Source of the DNA: Caldimonas manganoxidans ATCC BAA-369
GTDB lineage: Bacteria > Pseudomonadota > Gammaproteobacteria > Burkholderiales > Burkholderiaceae_C
Assembly: GCF_000381125.1 (NCBI RefSeq)
Contig: NZ_KB905952.1
Location: 1 to 40,643, forward strand
DNA length: 40,643 bases
Direction of reading: 5' to 3'
Positions within the stretch are counted from its first letter, which is position 1. Every line of letters begins with the position of its first letter. A program made the position numbers and the translations under genes. A model generated the notes under the pieces. The model was not told where the DNA came from. It saw nothing but the letters and a program-made list of their open reading frames with translations, and did no database searches. Below, piece after piece: positions 29,203 to 37,954 of the stretch.

Positions 29203-31146
29203 ATGGCGATGCGCTTTCGCGAACATCAGGAAGCCGCGCAGACCGCCTCGCGGCGCCTGCTGTACTTGTTCGCCCTGGTGCTGGTGCTGCTGGTGCTGGC
29301 GGTCAACGGCGTCTTGGCGTTGATCTACCGGCTGAGCTTTCCGTGGACTCAGAGCTTTCCCCCGCTGTTCTTCGAGACCAACACCGCACTGACCTTGTTG
29401 TTCGTGCTGGGCGGCTGCTGGTTCGAAACGCTGCGTTTGCGCGAAGGCGGTGCCCATGTGGCCCGCCTGGCCGGTGGTGTGCCCATCGATCCGCCGCAGG
29501 GCCGGGTGGGCGATCTGTACGAAAAACGCTTGCGCAACGTGGTCGATGAAGTGGCCTTGGCCGTGGGCATGAAGCCCCCGCCGGTCTATGTGCTGCAAGG
29601 CGAGCAGGCCATCAACGCCTTTGCCGCAGGCTGGGATGCCGATGACGCGGTGATTGTGGTCACTCGCGGCGCACTGGAGCGGCTCACGCGCGATGAACTC
29701 CAAGGCGTCGTGGCGCATGAGTTCAGCCATCTGTTTCACGGCGACACCCGGCTCAACATGCGCCTGATCGGCCTGGTGTGGGGCCTGCAGATGATCTATA
29801 CCTTTGGCCGCACGCTGGTCGAGCCCGATGCGATGGGCCGGCGCAAGGCGGGGGTCTTGGTCGGCCTGGCCCTCATGGCCGTGGGGGCGCTGGGCTGGCT
29901 CGCCGGGCGCTTGCTCAAGGCGGCCGTCTCGCGCCAGCGCGAGTTCCTGGCCGATGCCTCGGCAGTGAAGTACACGCGCAGCATCGAAGGCATCGGTGGA
30001 GCTTTGCGCAAAATCGCCGATCAGGCTTGGCGGGGCAGCCATCGCATGGCCCACCCGCAAGTCGAGAGCCTGTCGCATCTGCTGTTCGTCTCGCGCGTGC
30101 GCTGGGACCTCTTTGCCACCCACCCTCCACTGGCCGAGCGCATTCGCCGCATCTATGGCTTCGAGGTGGTGCCCCTGGCTGCGCGGGTGCTGCCTGCCGA
30201 AGACGACGACGCGCCGCTGACCCAACCGATGGCCGGCTGGGTCGCTGCTGCCGAGGACCTTCCGGCCGATGGGGCAGGCGCCGTGGGCCTTACGCGGCCG
30301 GCCGAGGCGGCGGCTGCGGCAGCGCCGACGGACGCTAGGCGCCACGATGCCGCGCCGGACCCCGCCGGGGACGGGCTGGCGCAGCATGAACGGGAGGCGT
30401 TGGCGCGCATCGAGCGCTGGCAGGGGCCGGGCGAGCGCCGTGCCGCGGTGCTGGGTTTGCTGGTCACCCCCGGGCAAGCGCGCGAATGGCAGGCCTGGGC
30501 CGAGGAAACCGCTGGGCTGGCCGTGGCGCCGACCGTGCGGGCCGAGCTGGAGCAACTCAAACACCGCCTGCGGCTGCCGGTGTGGGAGATGATGCTGCGC
30601 CGCTGCGCCAAGGCCCCCCTGGCCGAGCGCCGCGGCTTGGTGGAGGCCGCGCGCCGCATCATGAAAGCCGATGGTCATGTCAGCCCCATGGATCGCCTGC
30701 GCTGGCTGGCGATGCGCCACGTGCTCAGCGGGGCGGCGCAGCGCCTTCCCCCACCCACGGGGGATAACGATATTGCTCATTTGGCTAAAGACGTGACCAC
30801 CGTCACGGCATTTCTGGCGAGAATCATCGACGCACAGGCGTGTGAACAGGGGCAAGCCGGTGCTTGGTATCAGCGTGTGATGCAAGGGCTTTGGGGGCCA
30901 GAAGCGGTGCCCACATGGTCCGCGCCCGACCTCGATGCGTGGGTTCAGGCCTGGCATCGGCTGATGCGTCTGTCGGCGATGCAGCGGCCGGTGCTGCTCA
31001 AGGCCTGGGTCGATGCGGCATGGCAGTGCGCCGCGCCAGGCCAGGCGCCGGATCCGGCCGCGTGCGATGCGCTGCGTTTGTGCGCGTTGTTGCTGGATAC
31101 CCCTAGTCCCAAAGCGCTGGCAGACCAATATATTGATGTTCACTGA
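29203..31146 (+). CDS. M48 family membrane metalloprotease (HtpX/LemA-associated) with long C-terminal extension
   Basis: A 647-residue protein. It has two N-terminal transmembrane helices (about residues 20-43 and 58-80), an M48 catalytic domain with the zinc motif H172-E-F-S-H176 in VVAHEFSHLFHGD and the third ligand Glu247 in REFLADASAV, and a membrane hairpin near residues 220-245. HtpX-type enzymes cut misfolded membrane proteins. The end of the catalytic domain is HPPLAERIRRIYGFEV near residue 325. The last 300 or so residues are an Ala-rich linker and a helical region with no recognised motif. HtpX itself is about 290 residues, so the extension is substantial. Probably an operon with lemA. 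Confidence 0.88.
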   Translation: MAMRFREHQEAAQTASRRLLYLFALVLVLLVLAVNGVLALIYRLSFPWTQSFPPLFFETNTALTLLFVLGGCWFETLRLREGGAHVARLAGGVPIDPPQGRVGDLYEKRLRNVVDEVALAVGMKPPPVYVLQGEQAINAFAAGWDADDAVIVVTRGALERLTRDELQGVVAHEFSHLFHGDTRLNMRLIGLVWGLQMIYTFGRTLVEPDAMGRRKAGVLVGLALMAVGALGWLAGRLLKAAVSRQREFLADASAVKYTRSIEGIGGALRKIADQAWRGSHRMAHPQVESLSHLLFVSRVRWDLFATHPPLAERIRRIYGFEVVPLAARVLPAEDDDAPLTQPMAGWVAAAEDLPADGAGAVGLTRPAEAAAAAAPTDARRHDAAPDPAGDGLAQHEREALARIERWQGPGERRAAVLGLLVTPGQAREWQAWAEETAGLAVAPTVRAELEQLKHRLRLPVWEMMLRRCAKAPLAERRGLVEAARRIMKADGHVSPMDRLRWLAMRHVLSGAAQRLPPPTGDNDIAHLAKDVTTVTAFLARIIDAQACEQGQAGAWYQRVMQGLWGPEAVPTWSAPDLDAWVQAWHRLMRLSAMQRPVLLKAWVDAAWQCAAPGQAPDPAACDALRLCALLLDTPSPKALADQYIDVH

Positions 31147-31172
31147 TATTCAAAACCTGAGGAGTCCGCACG

Positions 31173-31484
31173 ATGAACTTGAAGTCCGCAGCGGCCGCAA
31201 TGGCCTTGATGGCCGCTGGGGCGGCCGGCGCTCAAGATGCGCAGTCTCTATACGTTCGGAGCCTCGCGGCCACGTGTGCCAATTGCCATGGCACGTCGGG
31301 GCAGGCGGTGCCTGGCTCTCAAGTGCCGTCCCTGGCTGGCATGCCGCAAAGCTACATCGTCGAGCAGATGAAAGCCTTCAAGACCGGTGCGCGCACGGCC
31401 ACGGTGATGCACCAGCTCGCCAAGGGCTATAGCGACGAGCAGATCCAACAGATTGCGGCCTATTTCGCCGCGCAGAAGAAGTGA
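31173..31484 (+). CDS. fccA: Class I cytochrome c, sulfide dehydrogenase cytochrome subunit (FccA/SoxE-like)
   Basis: A 103-residue periplasmic monohaem cytochrome c. The signal peptide spans about residues 1-20, ending GAAGA. The haem motif is Cys35-Ala-Asn-Cys38-His39, and Met79 in ATVMHQLA is the likely axial ligand. Size and tail (YSDEQIQQIAAYFAAQKK) match the small cytochrome next to flavocytochrome c sulfide dehydrogenase. It should accept electrons from the flavoprotein encoded eleven bases on and pass them to the respiratory chain. ATG 31173 follows GAGGAG. The name fccA is an inference from the neighbour; the family alone would be 'cytochrome c'. Confidence 0.85.
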   Translation: MNLKSAAAAMALMAAGAAGAQDAQSLYVRSLAATCANCHGTSGQAVPGSQVPSLAGMPQSYIVEQMKAFKTGARTATVMHQLAKGYSDEQIQQIAAYFAAQKK

Positions 31485-31495
31485 GGAGGTCCACC

Positions 31496-32770
31496 ATGCT
31501 GCAACGACGAACGTTCCTCCAAGGCGCTGCGGCGGCCGGCGTGTTGGGCCTGAGCGCCTGCGCGACCACCGGGGTGCCCTCCAAAGCCCGTGTGTTGGTG
31601 GTGGGCGCAGGCTATGGTGGGGCCACGGCGGCCAAGTATGTGCGCCTGCTGTCGGACTATCAGATCGAAGTCGTGCTGGTCGAGCCCAACAGCGCCTTCG
31701 TGTCGTGCCCCATCTCCAACTTGGTGCTGGGTGGCCATCGCAGCCTGGAGGAGATCACCACGCCCTACGACAACCTCGTGCGTCGCCACGGCGTGCGCTT
31801 GGTGCGTGACATGGTCAGCCGCATCGATCCGGCCAAGAAAGTCGCGGTGCTGGCCTCGGGCCCCACGATCGCGTACGACAAGCTGATCCTGTCGCCGGGC
31901 ATCGACCTGATGTTCGACAGCATCCAAGGCTTGAAGGCGGCCCATGACAGCGGGCAGATCCTGCAGGCCTGGAAGGCTGGCCCCGAGACCCTGGCCTTGC
32001 GCCGCCAGCTCGAGGCCATGCCCGATGGGGGCGTCTTTGCGATGACCGTGCCCGAGGCCCCCTACCGCTGCCCGCCGGGGCCGTATGAGCGCGTGTGCCA
32101 AGTGGCCGACTACTTCAAGCGCGCCAAGCCGCGCTCCAAGGTGTTGCTGCTCGATGCCAACCCCGATGTCACCTCCAAAGGACCTTTGTTCAAAAAGGTC
32201 TGGGCCGAGCAGTACAAGGGGATCATCGAGTACCGGCCGCAACACAAGGCCGTGGCCGTGGATGCCAAGACCAAGACCATCAAGTTCGAAGTCAATGACG
32301 ATGTCAAGGCCGACGTGCTCAACGTGTTGCCCCCGATGCGCGCAGGCAAGATCGCCGTGGACACGGGCCTGGCCAATGCCAATGCACGCTGGTGTCACGT
32401 GAACTTCCTCAACTTCGAGTCCACCGCCGCCAAGGACATCCACGTGCTGGGCGATGCGATCCAAACCGCGCCCTTGATGCCCAAGAGCGGTCACATGGCC
32501 AACTCGCATGCCAAAGTGGCGGCGGCGGCCGTCGTGGCCGAGCTGCGCGGCTGGCCGGTCAATCCAGCGCCGATGCTGACCAACACCTGCTACAGCTTCG
32601 TCGACGGCAAGAACGTCATCCATGTGGCCAGCGTGCACGAGTACGTGCCAGCCGAGAAGACCTTCAAGACCGTGGCCGGCTCGGGGGGCGTGTCCTCGGG
32701 GCCCAACGAGCTGGAGGGCATCTACGCTTGGAACTGGGCCCGCAACATCTGGGCCGATAGCCTGGCTTGA
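31496..32770 (+). CDS. fccB: Flavocytochrome c sulfide dehydrogenase, flavoprotein subunit (FccB/SoxF)
   Basis: A 424-residue FAD protein. The export signal has a twin-arginine motif, QRRTFLQG, followed by a hydrophobic stretch. The FAD fold starts at VLVVGAGYGGATAAKY (about residue 29). Three key cysteines are visible: Cys71 in SCPISNLVLGG, matching the residue that binds FAD covalently; Cys192 in YRCPPGPYERV and Cys365 in TNTCYSF, matching the redox disulfide. The enzyme oxidises sulfide in the periplasm and passes electrons to the cytochrome partner. ATG 31496 follows GAGGAGGT. A terminator follows, so fccA-fccB form a unit. The signal end LSAC also resembles a lipobox, so the protein may be lipid-anchored. 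No sox genes adjoin it. Confidence 0.9.
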   Translation: MLQRRTFLQGAAAAGVLGLSACATTGVPSKARVLVVGAGYGGATAAKYVRLLSDYQIEVVLVEPNSAFVSCPISNLVLGGHRSLEEITTPYDNLVRRHGVRLVRDMVSRIDPAKKVAVLASGPTIAYDKLILSPGIDLMFDSIQGLKAAHDSGQILQAWKAGPETLALRRQLEAMPDGGVFAMTVPEAPYRCPPGPYERVCQVADYFKRAKPRSKVLLLDANPDVTSKGPLFKKVWAEQYKGIIEYRPQHKAVAVDAKTKTIKFEVNDDVKADVLNVLPPMRAGKIAVDTGLANANARWCHVNFLNFESTAAKDIHVLGDAIQTAPLMPKSGHMANSHAKVAAAAVVAELRGWPVNPAPMLTNTCYSFVDGKNVIHVASVHEYVPAEKTFKTVAGSGGVSSGPNELEGIYAWNWARNIWADSLA

Positions 32771-32790
32771 GCCCTGCCCTGGCGCCTGAG

Positions 32791-32823
32791 GGGCCGCTGC
32801 GGTGCAGCGGCCCTTTGTTTTTT
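32791..32823 (+). terminator. Rho-independent terminator after fccB
   Basis: GGGCCGCTGC (32791-32800) pairs perfectly with GCAGCGGCCC (32804-32813); loop GGT; T-rich run TTTGTTTTTT (32814-32823). Confidence 0.9.
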
Positions 32824-32843
32824 GCCCCCTTAGACTTCGGGTC

Positions 32844-34136
32844 GTGAACTCGCCTTCCTTGCCCTTGTCCCGCTTGTTGAACCACACGGCTGAGGCCGTG
32901 CTGGCCGTGGGGCGGGGCCGCTCGCTGACCGAAACCCTCGCCCGTGTGGCGGCTCCGGCGCGCGCCGGCACCCAGGCCCTGAGCTTTGCCGTGATGCGCG
33001 AGCTGGGCCGCGCCCGCGCCTTGCGCCGCCACCTGGTGCCGCGCGCGCCGGCTCCACCGGTGGAGGCGCTGCTGTGCACCGCCTTGGCCTTGCTGGTGCA
33101 AGGCCGCGACTCGGGCTATGACGAGCACACCCTGGTGGACCAGGCCGTCGAGGCCGCCAAGCGGCAGAGCCGGACCTCTTGCGGACTGGTCAATGCCGTG
33201 CTGCGCCGGTTTCTGCGCGAGCGCCAGGCGTGTTTGGCTGCCGTCGAGGCCGACCCCGAGGCGCGTTGGAACCACCCCGCGTGGTGGGTCCAACGGCTGC
33301 GTCAGGACTGGCCTGCCGAGTGGGAAGCCTTGCTGCATGCCGCGCAGCAGCATCCACCGATGACCCTGAGGGTCAACCGCCGGCGCATCGACCGCGAGGC
33401 TTACGCGCGCCAATTGGCCGAGGCTGGCCTGCGCTGCCACCCGCTGGGCGAGGTCGGCTTGGTGCTGGACCGTCCCCGGCCCGTGGAGCAGATTCCGGGC
33501 TTTGCGCAAGGCCTGTGCTCGGTGCAGGACCTGGCGGCCCAATGGGCTGCGCCGCTGCTGCTGGGCATGGGCTTGCCCCCGCGCGCGCGCGTGCTCGATG
33601 CCTGCGCCGCCCCGGGCGGCAAGACCGCCCACCTGCTGGAGTCGGCCGACCTGGAGGTGCTGGCCCTGGACAGCGATGCTCAACGCTTGCAGCGCGTGCG
33701 CCAGACCTTGGACCGTTTGGGCTTGCAAGCCGAACTGAAGGTTGCCGATGCGCGCCACACCGCGGCCTGGTGGGACGGCCGGCCCTTCGATGCGATCATG
33801 CTGGATGCGCCATGCAGCGCCTCGGGGATCGTGCGCCGCCATCCCGACATCCGGTGGCTGCGCCGCCCCGGCGACATCGAGGCGCTGGCGGCCCTGCAGC
33901 GCGAGATGCTGGACGCGCTGTGGCCGCTGCTGCGTCCTGCAGGCGTCTTGCTGTATTGCACGTGCTCGGTCTTTCGGGCCGAGGGGCAGGCCCAGATCGA
34001 CGCATTTTTGCAACGCCATCCCCAGGCCCGGGCCCATCCGGCGCCCGGCCATGCCCTGTCCGTGCCTGACAATGGACCCCGGGCCGTCGCCGACCACGAT
34101 GGCTTCTACTACGCCTTGATCGAAAAAACCGCCTGA
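32844..34136 (+). CDS. rsmB: 16S rRNA m5C967 methyltransferase (RsmB)
   Basis: A 430-residue SAM-dependent RNA methyltransferase. The N-terminal NusB-like RNA-binding domain covers about residues 1-140, then the catalytic Rossmann domain begins near 215 with VLDACAAPGGKTAHLLE, the SAM-binding motif. The two cysteines of the RNA m5C mechanism are Cys324 in DAPCSASG and Cys374 in YCTCSVF (the nucleophile). The GTG at 32844 (VNSPSLPLS) gives a normal length; the upstream frame overlaps the terminator. TAGACT ends seven bases before that GTG, so the mRNA may be leaderless. It leads a run of four same-strand genes with short gaps (rsmB, DUF4390, ntrY, ntrX). Confidence 0.93.
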   Translation: MNSPSLPLSRLLNHTAEAVLAVGRGRSLTETLARVAAPARAGTQALSFAVMRELGRARALRRHLVPRAPAPPVEALLCTALALLVQGRDSGYDEHTLVDQAVEAAKRQSRTSCGLVNAVLRRFLRERQACLAAVEADPEARWNHPAWWVQRLRQDWPAEWEALLHAAQQHPPMTLRVNRRRIDREAYARQLAEAGLRCHPLGEVGLVLDRPRPVEQIPGFAQGLCSVQDLAAQWAAPLLLGMGLPPRARVLDACAAPGGKTAHLLESADLEVLALDSDAQRLQRVRQTLDRLGLQAELKVADARHTAAWWDGRPFDAIMLDAPCSASGIVRRHPDIRWLRRPGDIEALAALQREMLDALWPLLRPAGVLLYCTCSVFRAEGQAQIDAFLQRHPQARAHPAPGHALSVPDNGPRAVADHDGFYYALIEKTA

Positions 34137-34154
34137 ACCCCGGATCGTCCACCC

Positions 34155-34787
34155 GTGCTGACCGTTGCGCCGCGTTTGACCGATGCCTCCGGCCCCGCGG
34201 CCACAGGCCTGCTGTGGGCCGCGCGCAGGGCGCTGCTCGCCTGGGTCTTGGCCCTGGGTGGGGTCGTTGGCCTCATGCCGCTGGGTGCGCTGGCCCACAA
34301 CGGCAGCATCATGCTGTCCGAAGTCGAGATCGACCGCAGCGACGAAGGCGTGTTGCTGAGCTTCAGCACGCGCATCGAGTTGCCTCGTGCGGTGGAAGAC
34401 GCCCTCATCAAAGGCGTGCCGCTGCAGTTCGAGGCCGAGGTCAACACCTACCGCAGCCGCTGGTACTGGCGCGACCTGCGCGTGGCCACGGCCAGCCTGT
34501 CCTGGCGCATCACCTACCAGCCGCTGACACGCCGCTACCGGGTCCAGTCCGGGGCGTTCAGCCAACAATTCGAATCGCTGCACGAGGCCCTGGGCACCAT
34601 GCAGCGCACCGTGGGCTGGAAAATCGCCGACGGCTCTCGCCTGGCTGCCGGCGAGCGCCATTACGCCGAGCTGGTCTTCCGCCTGGACACCAGCGTCTTG
34701 CCCCGGCCCTTCCAAATCGGCATCGGGGGCCAGTCGCACTGGGACTTGTCTGCCCAGAGCGTGCTGGTGATTCCCGACCGCCCTTGA
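34155..34787 (+). CDS. DUF4390 domain-containing exported protein
   Basis: A 210-residue protein. A long N-terminal region with a hydrophobic stretch (ALLAWVLALGGVVGLMPLGALA) serves as signal peptide or anchor. The DUF4390 domain follows, with IMLSEVEIDRSDEGVLLSFS, YRSRWYWRDLRVA and LSWRITYQPLTRRYRV. The function is unknown. In Burkholderiales it lies between rsmB and an NtrY-like kinase, as here. The start is a GTG at 34155; it lies 18 bases after rsmB and 22 bases before the kinase gene, consistent with one operon. It could affect envelope sensing by the kinase, but that is speculation. Confidence 0.85.
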   Translation: MLTVAPRLTDASGPAATGLLWAARRALLAWVLALGGVVGLMPLGALAHNGSIMLSEVEIDRSDEGVLLSFSTRIELPRAVEDALIKGVPLQFEAEVNTYRSRWYWRDLRVATASLSWRITYQPLTRRYRVQSGAFSQQFESLHEALGTMQRTVGWKIADGSRLAAGERHYAELVFRLDTSVLPRPFQIGIGGQSHWDLSAQSVLVIPDRP

Positions 34788-34809
34788 GCGGCACCCCAGG
34801 AGAGCGGCC

Positions 34810-37104
34810 GTGAGCAAAGCCACCCGTTGGGCCTGGGTCCTGTCCAGCGTGGCCGTCTCGGGCGCGGTGCTGGTCTTGATGTTCTTGCTGGCGCTCGCCA
34901 GCGACAACCGCCGACTGTACGAACAGCACTATGGCTGGTTGCTGGGCTTCAATGCCATCATCGCCTCGGTGCTCATTTTGGCCCTCGCCATCGCTGCGGT
35001 GCGCCTGGCCGTGCGCATGCGCCGCGGCAAGTTCGGCTCCCGCCTGCTGGCCAAATTGGCCGGCATCTTCGCCCTGGTGGGGGTGATTCCCGGCGTGCTG
35101 CTGTACACCGTGAGCTACCAGTTCGTGGCCAACAGCATCGATTCCTGGTTCGACGTGGAGGTCGAAGGCGCCTTGGATGCGGGCTTGAACCTGGGCCGCG
35201 TCACCCTCGACACGCTGGTCAATGACTTCGCGGCCAAGACCCGGGCGGCCGCCGACCGGCTGGCCGACGCCGGCGGCGGGGCCAACGCCCTGGGGTTGGA
35301 GCGCATCCGTGAGCAACTCGCCGCCGAAGATGCCGCCTTGCTCGATGGGGCCGGACAAGTCTTGGTCAGTGCTGGACTGTCGCGCGAGGCGCTGGCACCC
35401 GAGCGGCCGCCGGCCGCACTGCTGCGCCAGGCCCGCAGCCAGCGCATCGCCACCCAACTCGAAGGGCTGGACGAAGACGCCGGCCCGCCCCGCATCCGTG
35501 CCGTGGCCTATGTGGCCTCGGTCGGCTTTCGCCTCAGTCCCGAAGAACGCTACCTCCAGGCCACTCAACGGCTGCCGGCGACCTTGGCGGCCAATGCCTT
35601 GGCCGTGCAAAAGGCCTATCGGGAATACCAGCAACGCGCGCTGGCCCGCCAAGGGCTCAAGCGCATGTACCTGGGCACCCTCACGCTGGCGCTCATCCTG
35701 TCGGTCTTTGGGGCGGTGCTGCTCGCCGTGGGCCTGGGCAACCAGCTGGCCCGGCCGTTGTTGCTGCTGGCCGAAGGCGTGCGTCAAGTGGCCCGTGGCG
35801 ACCTCACGCCCAAACCGGTGTTCACCTCCCGGGACGAACTGGGCGGACTGACGCGCTCGTTTGCCGACATGACGCAGCAGCTGTCCGATGCCCGCGCGCT
35901 CGTCCAGCGCAGCCTCAGCGAACTCGAAGGCGCCAAGACCAACTTGCAGACCATCTTGGACAACCTCACGGCAGGGGTGATCGTGTTTGGGGCCGATGGT
36001 CGCATCGACACCGTCAACCCCAGCGCCACACGCATCCTGCGCCTGCCGCTGGGCGCCTACCAAGGCCGCCGGTTGGCCGAGGTGCCCGGCCTGCAAGACT
36101 TCGCCACGGCCATCGAGCAGCAATTCGAACAACACGCCGCTGGCAACGAAGGCGGCGAACGCGATCACTGGCAGCAATCCTTCGAGCTCAGCAGCGCCGA
36201 GGCGGGCGTCGATCGCGAGCCCATGACCCTGTTGGTCCGCGGGGCCTGGTTGCCGCAACAGGCCCGGCTCATCGTCTTCGACGACATCACCGAAGTCATG
36301 TCGGCCCAGCGCTCCGTCGCCTGGGCCGAGGTGGCCCGACGCCTGGCCCACGAGATCAAAAACCCGCTCACGCCGATTCAGCTGTCGGCCGAGCGGCTGC
36401 AGCACAAGCTCGAAGCCAAGCTCGACGAAGCCGACCGCCAGCTCCTGACCAAGGCCGTGGGGACCATCGTCAGCCAGGTGGGGAGCATGAAGCAACTCGT
36501 CAACGAGTTCCGTGACTACGCCCGCCTGCCGGCGGCTCAATTGCGCCCCATCGATCTCAATGACCTGGTCAGCGAAGTGCTGGTGCTGTACGGCTCGGTG
36601 CAGGAAGAAGGGCGGCTCAAGGTCGATCTCGAACCCGGCTTGCCGCTCATCCTCGGGGATGCCGCGCAGCTGCGTCAGGTCATCCACAACCTGCTGCAAA
36701 ACGCCTTGGATGCCGTGGCCGAGCGACCCCAGGGCCAGGTGCGGGTGCACACCGAGGCTGCCCGCACCGACACGGGCGAGCTGCGCGCGGTGCGCTTGAT
36801 CGTGGCCGACAACGGTCCGGGCTTCCTCGACAAAGTGCTCAAACGCGCCTTCGAGCCTTACGTCACCACCAAGAGCAAAGGCACTGGCCTGGGGCTGGCC
36901 GTGGTCAAGAAAATCTGCGACGAACACGCTGCGCGCATCCGCCTGACCAACCTCACCACATCCGAAGGGCTGGGCAGCGCCCAGCGAGGGAAGAACCCCG
37001 AAGTGAGAGGGGCCCAAGTTTCGATATCATTTTCCAGGTTTGCGACCGCTCAGGAGGGCGGCCGCGACGACACCGCAACCCCAGGTGCCCGTCCAGGGGC
37101 CTGA
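34810..37104 (+). CDS. NtrY-like sensor histidine kinase
   Basis: A 764-residue membrane kinase. Two N-terminal helices (about residues 12-32 and 50-65) with a further one near 75-100, a periplasmic loop, a membrane helix near 290-315, a HAMP domain (RPLLLLAEGVRQVARGDL), a PAS domain (TILDNLTAGVIVFGADGRI), the HisKA domain with His514 in RLAHEIKNPLTPIQLSAERL, and an HATPase with HNLLQNALDAV and DNGPGFLDKV. This is the NtrY layout. The GTG start at 34810 follows AGGAGA. It is followed after eight bases by the response regulator gene. The C-terminal tail (GSAQRGKNPEVRGAQVSIS) is unusual after the ATPase domain. Confidence 0.9.
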   Translation: MSKATRWAWVLSSVAVSGAVLVLMFLLALASDNRRLYEQHYGWLLGFNAIIASVLILALAIAAVRLAVRMRRGKFGSRLLAKLAGIFALVGVIPGVLLYTVSYQFVANSIDSWFDVEVEGALDAGLNLGRVTLDTLVNDFAAKTRAAADRLADAGGGANALGLERIREQLAAEDAALLDGAGQVLVSAGLSREALAPERPPAALLRQARSQRIATQLEGLDEDAGPPRIRAVAYVASVGFRLSPEERYLQATQRLPATLAANALAVQKAYREYQQRALARQGLKRMYLGTLTLALILSVFGAVLLAVGLGNQLARPLLLLAEGVRQVARGDLTPKPVFTSRDELGGLTRSFADMTQQLSDARALVQRSLSELEGAKTNLQTILDNLTAGVIVFGADGRIDTVNPSATRILRLPLGAYQGRRLAEVPGLQDFATAIEQQFEQHAAGNEGGERDHWQQSFELSSAEAGVDREPMTLLVRGAWLPQQARLIVFDDITEVMSAQRSVAWAEVARRLAHEIKNPLTPIQLSAERLQHKLEAKLDEADRQLLTKAVGTIVSQVGSMKQLVNEFRDYARLPAAQLRPIDLNDLVSEVLVLYGSVQEEGRLKVDLEPGLPLILGDAAQLRQVIHNLLQNALDAVAERPQGQVRVHTEAARTDTGELRAVRLIVADNGPGFLDKVLKRAFEPYVTTKSKGTGLGLAVVKKICDEHAARIRLTNLTTSEGLGSAQRGKNPEVRGAQVSISFSRFATAQEGGRDDTATPGARPGA

Positions 37105-37112
37105 CCATCCGC

Positions 37113-37796
37113 ATGGCCACCATACTTGTAGTAGACGACGAGCTTGGCATTCGCGCATTGCTGTCGGAAATCCTGGCAGACGAGGGGCACACCGTGGAGC
37201 TGGCCGAAAATGCCGCCCAGGCGCGCGCCTTGCGTGAGCGCATGCAACCCGATCTCGTGTTGCTCGACATCTGGATGCCCGACGTCGATGGCATCACCTT
37301 GCTCAAAGAGTGGGGCGCCAACGGCCAGCTGACGATGCCGGTGATCATGATGTCTGGGCACGGCACCATCGATACCGCCGTGGAAGCCACCAAGCATGGC
37401 GCCATGGCCTTTTTGGAAAAGCCCATCACCTTGCAAAAGTTGCTGCGCGCCGTCGAGCAGGGATTGGCCCGTCAGGCCCCGCGTCCTGCGGCCCCGGCAT
37501 TGACCACGGCGGCGGCGCCGCGCGAGCGCGTACCGGAGGGTGTCAACCACGGTGCTTCAGTGAGCAACAGCCTGTCCTCCGGGCCGCAGGCCGAGCAGGT
37601 CTTCGTGCTCGATCGCCCCTTGCGCGAAGCGCGTGATGCTTTCGAGAAGGCTTACTTCGAGTTCCACCTGGCCAAGGAGCACGGCAGCATGACCCGCGTG
37701 GCCGAAAAAACCGGTCTAGAGCGCACCCATCTGTACCGCAAGCTCAAACAGCTGGGCGTGGACCTCTCGCGCAACAAGCGCAGCGCCGGCAACTGA
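37113..37796 (+). CDS. NtrX-like response regulator without AAA+ domain
   Basis: A 227-residue regulator. The receiver domain (residues 1-120) contains ILVVDDELG, the phospho-accepting Asp52 in LLDIWMPD and the lysine in FLEKPI. A Fis-type helix-turn-helix is at the C-terminus (SMTRVAEKTGLERTHLYRKLKQLG). NtrX proteins of Alphaproteobacteria have a sigma54-type AAA+ ATPase between these parts; here only a 60-residue, alanine/proline-rich linker lies between them. So it cannot activate sigma54 in the usual way and is probably a plain DNA-binding regulator. ATG 37113 is close to the kinase end. The partner is the kinase upstream. Confidence 0.88.
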   Translation: MATILVVDDELGIRALLSEILADEGHTVELAENAAQARALRERMQPDLVLLDIWMPDVDGITLLKEWGANGQLTMPVIMMSGHGTIDTAVEATKHGAMAFLEKPITLQKLLRAVEQGLARQAPRPAAPALTTAAAPRERVPEGVNHGASVSNSLSSGPQAEQVFVLDRPLREARDAFEKAYFEFHLAKEHGSMTRVAEKTGLERTHLYRKLKQLGVDLSRNKRSAGN

Positions 37797-37824
37797 CCCC
37801 TGCTGGAGGCGCAAGGTTTGCTGC

Positions 37825-37830
37825 TATAAT
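37825..37830 (+). promoter_or_regulatory. tRNA-Phe promoter, extended -10 (TGCTATAAT)
   Basis: TATAAT at 37825-37830 is preceded by TGC, as in an extended -10. Transcription would start about six bases before the tRNA 5' end. No good -35 is seen, which fits the extended -10. Confidence 0.65.
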
Positions 37831-37842
37831 TTCGGTCTTTCC

Positions 37843-37918
<76 letters not shown>

Positions 37919-37925
37919 ATACCTA

Positions 37926-37954
37926 ACGCCCAACCCTCATCGGTTGGGCGTTTT
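37926..37954 (+). terminator. Rho-independent terminator after tRNA-Phe
   Basis: ACGCCCAACC (37926-37935) pairs perfectly with GGTTGGGCGT (37942-37951), loop CTCATC, followed by TTTT. Confidence 0.9.
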
